From contig CM038912.1 in the NCBI GenBank assembly GCA_021904315.1, positions 10,317,061-10,381,060 on the forward strand: 64,000 nt of DNA, written 5' to 3'. The stretch is from Sphagnum magellanicum. Taxonomy: Eukaryota; Streptophyta; Sphagnopsida; Sphagnales; Sphagnaceae. Positions 47,236 through 55,258 of this stretch are shown piece after piece. Within the stretch, counting starts at the first letter, position 1; the number at the start of each line of letters is the position of its first letter. The notes beneath the pieces were generated by a model. That model was given only the letters and a program-made list of their open reading frames with translations. It had not been told where the DNA came from and searched no databases. Made by a program: the position numbers and the translations under genes.

Positions 47236-48661
47236 TCTTGTTGGAATTACCCTTGGTGGGCAAAGCCTGAGTGGAAGGCTGAGGTGCCTTGGCTTTTGGT
47301 TGAGGGATAGTGGAAGATGCTGGCAGATTTTACCACTGTAATCGGAATCGCTTCCGCTCTGGGAACATGGCAAAACAAACAGATTCCTGATGTCCCTCTT
47401 TCCCACAATAATCACAAAAGAGATTTTCGGAAGGAATGTTGCATTCACTAGCTTTGTGGGCACGATTGCCATAGTAATTGCAAGAAGGTAGGATGGGTGT
47501 AGCCGAATGCACCGCTTTAGTCCTTGAAGAAGAATGAGATGATCTAGTTGGCGCAATTGGTGTAGGTTGAGGCCTTGAACGTGATGGAGGCCTCATAGTG
47601 TTGGCCTCATAGTGTGCATGAGCCAGTTCCAACTTTTCGGAAATGTTGTACACATCCAGCAAAATGTACGAGTCTCCAAATTCTGTAAAGACCCGTTGCA
47701 AAACCTACGCGTGGAATGTTGGAGTACTTTCCAACGAACGAAGATACTGGTGGGCAGCTTCCAAGTCGGTGACGCTTTGGGTATCCTCTTTGAGTTTGAG
47801 AGTTATCTTCTTGTAAAGCATCTTGAGGGTTTCATCCTTCTGCCGAGAGAAGGTGGCGGGCTACAGAATTTTTTTAGAACTTTTGACTGGAAATTCCAGC
47901 TCAAGAATTCAAAAGAATTCCCCCACTGGATCAGCAAAAGCTAGTGCATCGGTGGTGGGAGGAATGTTTGTAGTAGCAATAATGAGTTGTTGACGAGAAA
48001 GGTTTACTGAGGTAGGTACCGGGTCTGGATTATTCAACACAGTCCCGTGATGTGCAATTGCAGCTTGCAATGCAACTTGAGAGGTGGTGGCAATGGTTAT
48101 GGGGTAAGCTGGATTGGGAATCTGGGTGACACCCAAAATCCTTGCAGAATGTTGTTCGTAAACATCCAATGCCTCATAGTGCACATAACGAGCCAATTGT
48201 TTGAATGCAAATGCCTCGGTGTAATTAGCGCCATACTTGAGCTCCAATTCTCAAACCACAGTTGAGAAGGTTGCCTTGAACTCCCTCAAAGAAATAGTAC
48301 CTGGCCTTCCGTTGAACTTTTCAATTCTCCTAGAGGAACTGCTGACCTCCATGGTGTATATGGGTGTTGAAGTCACAGCTTGCAATGGAGTATATGGTGA
48401 TGGTGCAAAAGTAGGTGCAACAATAGGCGTACCCCACTAATTAACCCCTCCAAATGGACTTTGATGTATTGTTGATGTAGTGTATCCTAAACCTGAATTC
48501 TTGGTAGGAGTTGTACTAAATGACGATGGTGCTATGGATGCTTGATGGCACCGTCCTGAAGATTGTGAGCTTAAAGAAATCGGCTCAAAGGATTGTGTGT
48601 TACTTTGTAGTTGATACCTGGGCTCTTGCCGATCGATAGTGCTCTCATCATCCGAGGACAT
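47213..48661 (-). pseudogene. Gag with capsid region and two CCHC knuckles
   Basis: One frame from ATG 48661 to TAA 47213 with six internal stops (48437, 48251, 47909, 47861, 47705, 47330). The Ser/Thr/Pro-rich N-terminus is followed by a capsid-like stretch. That stretch has K-F-N-G-R-P-G-T and L-R-E-F-K-A-T-F near 48320-48270, then an all-helical tract to about 47640. Knuckle 1 is C-N-Y-Y-G-N-R-A-H-K-A-S-E-C (second Cys replaced by Tyr) and knuckle 2 is C-D-Y-C-G-K-E-G-H-Q-E-S-V-C (intact). It forms the particle and packages RNA in intact elements. Its end overlaps the pol start in the +1 frame. Confidence 0.85.
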
Positions 48662-48835
48662 GGTGTTATCCCATGCCCTAAAATGTTGTGATAGTACACA
48701 ACATTAATTACAAAATTCTAACACAATGTACAATTTGAAGAATAAAGTGTGTTGTTGGGAATGACCCGTGACACACAGAAATCGCATGAAAGTCAAACAG
48801 ATGTTGGATGAAAAGGCATGATGGCAAAACAGTAC

Positions 48836-49110
48836 GTAGGATGGCAGGGCGCAGGACGGTAAGGCACAAGACATAGGACGGCAAGGTGTAAGATGTAGGA
48901 CGACAAGGCGTAAGATGTAGGACGACAAGGCGTAGGATGTCAAAATAGTACATAGGACGGCAAGGTGTAGGATGTCAAAATAGTACATAGGACGATAGGC
49001 GTAGGACGTAGGATGATAAGGCGTAAGGCGTTAGGACAATAGGACGCAAGACCACAGGGCGTCAGGATAATAATACGCAGGACGTAGGACGTCAAGACAG
49101 CAGGATGCAG
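48836..49110. repeat. Minisatellite, unit near GTAGGACGGCAAGGC (15-30 bp)
   Basis: Many copies of words such as GGACGGCAAGGC, GTAAGATGTAGGAC and GATGTCAAAATAGTACATAG in tandem. Two longer units (about 55 bp) recur near 48930-48990. Clearly richer in GGAC and GGC than the surrounding DNA. Confidence 0.75.
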
Positions 49111-49260
49111 GATCAATGGATAGAAGTTCAGTTCGATGGATAAAAGTTCGGTCTAACGGAGAAAAGTCGGACGGACGTCGAACGGAAATCAGACGAATGT
49201 CCGATGGACGTCAGACGGAAGTCGGACAGACGTCGGATGGAAGTCCGACTTACGTCGAAC
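49111..49260. repeat. Minisatellite, unit near GTCGGACGGACGTC (12-24 bp)
   Basis: Repeated words GGACGTC, CGGAAGTCGGAC and GATGGACGTCAGACGG, many of them partly palindromic (GACGTC). CpG-dense. Confidence 0.7.
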
Positions 49261-49324
49261 ATGCAAAGCTCAACCATCGTAGGGGCAATGGTGGGCAGTG
49301 GCACTACATTGCAGCTCCTCGCAA

Positions 49325-49490
49325 TGCAACGTTATAGCGATGGCCAGGAGCGTTGTAGTTCACAACGTTGCTACGGCGCTAGCCGGCAACGCGCTGTAGC
49401 TTGCAACGTTGTTGCGGCAACGTGCTGGACTTCACAACGCTGCTGTAATGTTCGACAACGCACTGCAATTTTGGCCAATGTTGCGCTGTA
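49325..49490. repeat. Repeats of GCAACGTTG / GCAACGCGCTGTAG words
   Basis: About 165 bp with recurring, partly palindromic AACGTT and GCAACGCGCTG words. CpG-rich, unlike the AT-rich surroundings. Confidence 0.65.
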
Positions 49491-49775
49491 ACGTTTTTTT
49501 TTTTTTTTAAATTTTTTATTCGACAACTTGAAGAAAAAAAAAAAATGGGAGAAAGAGAGAAGTTTTGACACTTGCTCTTTAGTGTCCCAACTTCATTTGT
49601 CTTGGCTTTGTTGGTTGTAAGAAACGCAAGCTCCCTCCAACAACACTAGTAGCAACAGTAGTAGCGCGCTCCTTCCGGCAGCAACAACATGAGTAGTAAC
49701 AACTTAGGAAATTCAAAAGCATAAGAAATCTGTTGCTTTCAACATGAAGCAACAGGGAATACAATTTTTCTAAAA

Positions 49776-50066
49776 ATTGAAATGCAAAGAAAGAAAGAAA
49801 TGAACTATATGTAGACGGTGGCCGTGCAATGGCCACCGTGAGCATCTAGAAATCCTAGCTTATTATGGAGGAAGCTCCTAACAAAGGAATTCTAGAAAAA
49901 TTAAAAGGAGAAAGAAAGGGTTGGGCCTTTTATACCGTTGCCAACAAACTGAAACCCTAAGTACCTAATAGCGTACAGTCGCCTAAGACCGTGTATTAGC
50001 CTTAAAAGTGCACATGGGCATGCCCGTAACTGGCCATCATGTATGAGGCCATGTACGGGCATGACA
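49776..50066 (-). repeat. 5' terminal block B' (partial 5' LTR)
   Basis: 291 bp collinear and nearly identical to 40735-41025. On the - strand it starts TGTCATGCCC next to the target duplication. Block A, which completes the left LTR, is absent; unique leader sequence begins at 49775 instead. Confidence 0.8.
49919..49943 (-). promoter_or_regulatory. TATA box of the gypsy element
   Basis: On the - strand GGTATAAAAGGCCC lies in terminal block B' and is conserved in block B near 40890. It is followed within about 50 bp by a pyrimidine-rich run. This is the expected start of element transcription toward gag. Confidence 0.65.
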
Positions 50067-50070
50067 TTGT

Positions 50071-51983
50071 TTGACCTTTAGTTATGGACTTTTGGCTTAA
50101 ACTACACAACTTTGTAGTGTTGTTTTGTGGCATGCTTTAGGGTGGGAGTTTAAGGTTTCACTTCAGAGCCTTGTAAGCTAATTATGTTTTAACATGGACG
50201 TGGTTGGGAGCTTCTAGGTTCAATTACCAAGCTTTGCATGCCTTTAATGTGGCTTGCTTTTGATTGATGGTTGACAATTTTAAGTTTCATTTCCACATGA
50301 CTATAGGACAAGTTTTTGTGCTCGTGAAATGGCAACTCCCAACTTCATGTACAAAATGCAAAGCTCCAAAAAAAGTTGAAAAATGTTTTTGACATCACAA
50401 CTAAACCGATATATCATAATACACAGGTAGCTTTGGCATTTTTTTTTTTTTTTTTCATTTTACTGAATTTTAAAGAATTTATCAATGCTATAATGTCAAA
50501 AATTCCAAAAATTCAAACTTGTAGGCAACAAAAATTGAAAGTTGCCGTCATAAATACAAATGCACCAGTTTTGAACCATCTAACCACAAAGATAACAAAA
50601 ATATTGTGATAATAGATAGTGATGCATTTAATACTTATATTTATGACCCATCAAAATGTCCAAAATTAAAAACTCATATGCAAAAAAATCAAAAATTATA
50701 AAATAAACAAATTATTTGGAACATAAGTGCCAAAGTTGTCTAGGTACTAGGATACTAGTATTTTTAGTTAATACCTTTCTAGTACCAAATTTTAAAAACC
50801 TTGGTGTTCATACCGTTGTGTACATTTTTTGAACTACACACAAACACACATATATATAGATTCCACCTTATGTACTTGGATTTCTATTAGCAGAGTGTAA
50901 TTGTTCTGACATTTATGGTTATAGTAATGGAGCTTTGGTCGACACTTAGGGTTAACATATATCTGATGAATTTAAGGAGATTTTTCATGAATTTTTGTTA
51001 ATTAAAGTTCCAATTTGTACTTTAGAGATGTTGGAGTAATGATGAAAATCAGACCAAAGAAAAGGGGGAGGGCTAAGAATAAATGCAAAGCACTGCTTAG
51101 ATTTTTCCTTCGTATTTTCAGCTCCATTACCTGCCTGAAGAAACTTTTTTCAACAAGTAGGATCTTCTGCGGTGGAAGGTACCAGCCAGGCTATACTGGG
51201 ATCTTCTGACCAACCGAAGGTACCAACTAGTTTGTCACTATTACATATAGTAAAGGACGTTGTGAAGCATCATTTCATCCATCTGTCCCATCATTCATCC
51301 GTCAATCCGTCAATCACCCATTTGTCCTGTCATGGTCTGTTTACTTTGATGGGGCGAAAAAAGAGTGAAATACAGACATGGCGCGACGAAAAATAATATA
51401 TATTAGTGTTGTAAATTTTATTTTTATTTTTATTTTTTATTTTGGGGTTTTTGGACTTAGGTACACTCATCTTGTCTCTTTCTCAACAACTGAAAGAGTT
51501 GGGTTGGGTTGGGTTGGGTTGGGTTTTTTTTTTTTTTTTTTTGAAATTTTATTTAAAGTATTAGAAAATTTCAATGCTTTTTACATTGCCATAATTTTTT
51601 TATTATAGTTCAATGGATGCTAGAGCGAGCAACCGTTAAGCACACTTTTATTATATATTGACAATTTCAAGGCTTGCATTTGCCATAATAATAATGGCAA
51701 TGGATGTCAGTTGCCATTTTAACACACAAACTTAATAGATATATTGATGATTGCAATGATCAGATTGCCCAGAAAAATAATTTTGCCAATAATAATAATA
51801 ATATGCTGGATGCCAAAGGTATTATTATGATGCATGTGAAAATTGACTGCACCAGAAACCCTAACCATTGTGAACAGGGAGAGGGTCTGGATACTGGAAC
51901 TTATCAACATACAAAAACAAAGAAATAATTTTCAACAGATTGATACCTATTAAATAAGTAACTTACTACTTACTTACAAGTTG
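50071..51983. other. Spacer; no gene identified
   Basis: It begins with host repeat words (TGTGGCATGCTT) that also flank the gypsy element on its left. A TTGGG pentanucleotide repeat (51498-51523) is followed by an 18-T run. Short ORFs near 51015 and 51704 show no domain. Confidence 0.5.
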
Positions 51984-52219
51984 AACAATGTTGGGGTATA
52001 TTTGCTGTTTCCAGTCTATTCCCATGGTAAGCTGTATGTTGCTATCTCATGGGTCACAAGTAGTGCAAACATCAAGATTTTTAGTGGCCAGGTCCCGATG
52101 GATACATGCGGAATGTCGTATATAAAGAGGTTTTGGAAATGTAGTTTGTAATTGTAATTTTGTAATATGTATTGTCAAATACACACACACCTGTGCATTA
52201 GGCACAGGGTTCAAACTAG
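51984..52219 (+). mobile_element. Helitron 3'-end fragment (copy 2)
   Basis: 236 bp collinear with 5916-6151: the last helicase codons including S-H-G-K-L-Y, the AT-rich 3' tail, the hairpin CCTGTGC-ATTAG-GCACAGG (52191-52209) and CTAG (52216-52219). Only the 3' end is present, so it is a 5'-truncated copy or the end of a non-autonomous relative. The base after CTAG is A rather than the usual T. Confidence 0.85.
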
Positions 52220-52389
52220 ATTCTAAAAAGTGAAAAGTTCCCAGCTCTGTTTTACTTACGAAAAGGACCTGATAACAAGCCCTTCTGTGACTTTCGACCT
52301 GTTCCCTTAGCCTACTGGCCTTGGGCATCAGGGAAGGGCCTAGTATAGGCTTTTCTCCTATACCTAAAGCCTCGACCAACTATTTTTTC

Positions 52390-52870
52390 TTAAGTTTTAC
52401 AAGGGAGAAAGATGATCCTCTTGTCAGCATCACAAGTTAACATATATCAAGGTGAATCCAAAGTAAGTTATTTGTCGGCACCTAAGTTAACATATAGCAA
52501 GGTGAACCCAAAGTAGGTTATTCTTTGTTTAATTTTTACAAGGAAAACTAATACAGATGAGTCTTTGTTGGCACCTAAGGTTAACATATATCCAGGTGAA
52601 GCCATAGCAGGGTTATTCTCTATTAAATTTCACAAGAGAAGAAAAAGATGATCTTCTGTGAGGACCTAGGGTTAACATATATCCACATGAACCCAAAGTA
52701 GGTTATATTCCTTTAGAAAGTTTACAAGGAAAACTAAGATGGGCTTTTGTCAAGACCTAGGATTAACATATATCAAGGTGAACCCAAAGTAGGTTGTTCT
52801 TTGTTAAGTTTGACAAGGAAGAAAAGAAAGAAACGAATTTTTGGGCACCTAGGGTTAACATATATCCAGT
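52390..52870. repeat. Tandem array, about 85-bp unit (GGTTAACATATATCCAGGTGAACCCAAAGTAGGTTATT...)
   Basis: Five to six units containing, in order, TTTACAAGGAA, GATG, a TTTGTNGGCACCTAGGGTTAACATATATC(C/A)AGGTGAA stretch and CCAAAGTAGGTTATT. Units vary from about 65 to 105 bp. It ends just upstream of the putative MAP1 first exon. Confidence 0.8.
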
Positions 52871-52937
52871 TTTGGCTCCTTTCACACTGTGCATTTCTTT
52901 GCGTGAGAGAGAAGTAAGTGTTGCACATTTCTTCCCG

Positions 52938-53037
52938 ATGTTTGCTCGAGAGATGGAAATCCATGTTGCGATTCTTGTCAGCTCCGCAACGGAGGGCTTC
53001 AGGCGCAGCGGCAGCAGCCGGCAGTGTATTGCAGCAA
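52938..53037 (+). other. Putative 5' leader exon of MAP1 with upstream ATG
   Basis: A GC-richer stretch with a strong splice donor, A/GTATGT, at 53038. Three ATGs lie in it. The first (52938), if spliced to 53873, would open a 43-codon upstream frame that stops before the MAP1 ATG. The transcription start is unknown; this is inferred from sequence only. Confidence 0.4.
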
Positions 53038-53872
53038 GTATGTCTGTTTTTGTGAAGCTCAAACTTGTGGGTGATTTTATTTTTTGTTGTTTTGCGATTT
53101 CGTTTGGTGTCGTGTCTTTTCTGTTTGGTCTCAGTGCTCTGCAGTTTGAGATGTCTTTTCTTTTTGGTGTAAAGTCTTGGATTTACTGTCTGGGATGTGT
53201 TTGCATGACTTCAAGCATCTTCCCAAATATTTTCTTCTTTCTCTTCTTCACACGAAATATCTGCAAAGTGCATGGAATTTCGGTTCTGTTTTAGGGTTTT
53301 TCGACGCGTTGTTGGTACTTCCTCAATGCTCTGCAGTTTGAATTGTCCTTTCTTTCGGGTGCATTTGTAGTGTTGGATTTGCTGTTTTGGATGTGTTTGT
53401 ATATCTTCAAGCATCTTGCAGAATACTTTCTTCTTCTTCACAAAAAAGATCTGCCAGGTAGCACGGTCATGGAATTTCGGTTTTGGATTAGGGTTTTTGG
53501 ACTTGTTGTCGGTACTTCTTCAATGCTCTGGGGTTTGAAATGTCTTGTTTTGTGTTGGGTGCATTTATAGTCTTGATTTTCTGTCTTGGATGTGTTTGTG
53601 TGTCTTGCATCTTGCAGAATATCTTCTCCTTCTTCACGTGAAAAATCTGCAAAGTAGCATTGCCATGGAATTCTGGTTTTGGTTTAGGGTTTTTTGGACT
53701 TTGTTTCACTGCAGAGTAGCTATTTCTTGGGTTCTGATGTTTTCTCCATGTTATGGGCTTTTGTCTTGCTTCAGAGTTGAGATCTTGGATTCTGATTTTT
53801 TCTACGTTGTACTTAATCTTGCTCCACACTCGATTTGTGGATTCTGATGGTTTTTTTGCCATCTGGTTACAG
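53038..53872 (+). other. Putative 5'-UTR intron of MAP1
   Basis: Donor GTATGT at 53038 and a T-rich acceptor, GGTTACAG, ending at 53872. The next exon would run into the MAP1 ATG at 54044. T-rich content and the tandem units inside are compatible with a plant leader intron. Confidence 0.5.
53133..53710. repeat. Three tandem units of about 190 bp in the MAP1 leader
   Basis: Units begin near 53133, 53328 and 53518 with TCAATGCTCTGCAGTTTGAAATGTC. Each continues through GTCTTGGATGTGTTTG, CATCTTGCAGAATATCTTC, TTCTTCAC, ATCTGCAAAGT and CATGGAATTTCGGTTTTGG, then TTAGGGTTTTTGGAC. Small indels separate them. The ORFs in this region are by-products of the repetition. Confidence 0.85.
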
Positions 53873-54043
53873 ATTGGGAGTTAACAGAAGTGGAAGTTGT
53901 CTAAACCACCTCATCTGACTATGCCAACAACAACAAGACCAACAGGATTGAAGAGCTGTAGGCACAAAGAGAGCTAAAAGACATTAAGGTTGAATTTTGG
54001 AAACTTTGGATTGTGAGGAGAAGAATAAGTGAAAGGGGAGGTG

Positions 54044-55258
54044 ATGGAAGGCAGCAGGAATCAGGATGCAGATTCAGGACGGCAGCTGGCTTGTGTGCGC
54101 TGCAGCAAAGTGGCCAAACTTCAATGTCCAAAATGTTTGGAACTGAAGCTCCCTCGAAGTAATGCATCTTTTTGCTCACAGGAATGCTTTAAGGAGTCGT
54201 GGATCATGCACAAGCCTCTGCACAGCCAGCTGGAGCTGCAAAACAATGCATCAGGAAATGGTGTTCATGATCAGTATCTGCAGGGTTGGATGTACTGCCT
54301 TCGCAAGGGTCAAGCTCGTAGCACACAGCTGCCTTATTTTGCTTGGACAGGACCTTTGAGGCCATATCCCATCTCACCAAGGCGGCTTGTCCCAGAAAAC
54401 ATCCAGCGACCTGAGTGGGCATCTTCGGGAAGACCTCAGCAGGAGATGGTTAGTGAGTGGCAAACCAGTGTGGAAATCAAGAGTGCAGAGCAAATAGCAA
54501 GATTGCGACATGCTTGCAAGGTTGCCCGTGATGTGTTGGATGCAGCAGCAAGAGCAATCAAGCCAGGGGTAACAGCAGACAAGATAGATGAGATTGTACA
54601 TGATGCTACAATTTCTGCTGGGGCTTACCCTTCGCCTCTGAACTATCATTTCTTCCCAAAATCCTGCTGCACATCTGTGAATGAAGTTGTCTGCCATGGC
54701 ATTCCAGATTCCAGGCAATTGGAGGAGGGTGATATTGTCAATGTGGATGTGACTATCTATCTGAATGGGTGCCATGCTGATTTGAACGAGACATATTTTG
54801 TAGGCAAAGTAGATCAGGCATCAGAAACTTTGGTTCGAACTACCTATGAATGCCTGGAGAAGGCCATTGCCATTGTGAAGCCCGGTGTGCGTTACCGTGA
54901 AGTTGGGGAGGTCATCAGTCGGCATGCATCTCTGGCTGGTTTATCTGTGGTGAAGTCATATTGTGGACATGGAATAGGAGAGCTATTCCACTGTGCACCT
55001 AACATACCTCACTATTCTCACAACAAAGCTGTGGGAATGATGAAGGCAGGTCAAACATTCACCATTGAACCCATGATTAATTCAGGGGTATGGCGTGATC
55101 GCATGTGGCCAGATGGGTGGACTTCTGTGACTGCAGATGGCAAACGCAGTGCACAATTTGAGCATACACTTTTGGTTACAGAGACAGGAGTTGAAGTTTT
55201 AACAGCTCGTGTTCCAAGCTCTCCAAATGTTTTCCCTTGGCTGAATAATAGCTTATAA
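54044..55258 (+). CDS. MAP1: Methionine aminopeptidase type 1 (cytosolic, zinc-finger form)
   Basis: Removes the initiator Met from nascent proteins at the ribosome. The 404-aa protein is uninterrupted. I start at ATG 54044 because the frame opens upstream only with GTG. Residues 17-60 form the N-terminal C6H2 zinc finger (C17, C20, C28, C31, C44, C48, H56, H60) that associates eukaryotic MAP1 with ribosomes. The pita-bread catalytic domain spans about 140-395. Metal ligands D235, D246, H309, E342 and E373 are all present, as are H202 and H218 of the active site. Residue 203 is Phe in Y-H-F-F-P-K-S, where I remember Gly in the family. The coding part has no intron, which is unusual for a plant MAP1 and may mean a retrocopy, although there is a possible leader intron. 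It looks intact and functional. Confidence 0.93.
   Translation: MEGSRNQDADSGRQLACVRCSKVAKLQCPKCLELKLPRSNASFCSQECFKESWIMHKPLHSQLELQNNASGNGVHDQYLQGWMYCLRKGQARSTQLPYFAWTGPLRPYPISPRRLVPENIQRPEWASSGRPQQEMVSEWQTSVEIKSAEQIARLRHACKVARDVLDAAARAIKPGVTADKIDEIVHDATISAGAYPSPLNYHFFPKSCCTSVNEVVCHGIPDSRQLEEGDIVNVDVTIYLNGCHADLNETYFVGKVDQASETLVRTTYECLEKAIAIVKPGVRYREVGEVISRHASLAGLSVVKSYCGHGIGELFHCAPNIPHYSHNKAVGMMKAGQTFTIEPMINSGVWRDRMWPDGWTSVTADGKRSAQFEHTLLVTETGVEVLTARVPSSPNVFPWLNNSL

Larger units (their letters stand above)
48662..49775 (-). other. 5' leader with three blocks of short tandem repeats
   Basis: 1.1 kb between gag and the 5' terminal block, with no credible coding sequence. Three different repeat fields are detailed as separate entries. 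A T-rich run lies at 49495-49508 and an A-rich run near 49535. No clear tRNA primer-binding site was found next to 49775, where a normal 5' LTR should end. Confidence 0.6.
40558..50066 (-). mobile_element. Near-full-length Ty3/gypsy-type element with DNA methyltransferase and PHD finger
   Basis: A 9.5-kb inactivated element read on the - strand. The order is 5' terminal block (49776-50066), leader with repeats, gag, protease, C5 DNA methyltransferase, reverse transcriptase, RNase H, integrase, PHD finger, polypurine tract and 3' terminal blocks. Integrase after RNase H defines the Ty3/gypsy order. TTGT (ATTGT if one terminal base is shared) flanks both ends at 40553-40557 and 50066-50070. The host DNA on both sides belongs to the same repeated word family, which supports these limits. 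Gag is in one frame and all of pol in a single second frame, broken by numerous stops. RT and integrase active-site residues are altered. A related fragment lies at 10005-11009. Confidence 0.92.

Noticed and set aside
47236-47556. Upstream extension of the pol frame
   Set aside because: This stretch is the shadow of the gag zinc-knuckle frame; the gag frame there carries both knuckles, so pol more likely begins at the ATG at 47235.
40558-50066. Active autonomous retrotransposon
   Set aside because: Six stops in gag, seven in the methyltransferase and more in the rest of pol, plus Asn in the RT box and Lys for the integrase Glu, show it is inactive.
53545-53847. ORFs inside the MAP1 leader
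   Set aside because: They arise from the 190-bp tandem units and have no domain.
54029-54043. Five-codon N-terminal extension of MAP1
   Set aside because: It begins with GTG, not a normal start in plant nuclear genes; ATG 54044 is used.
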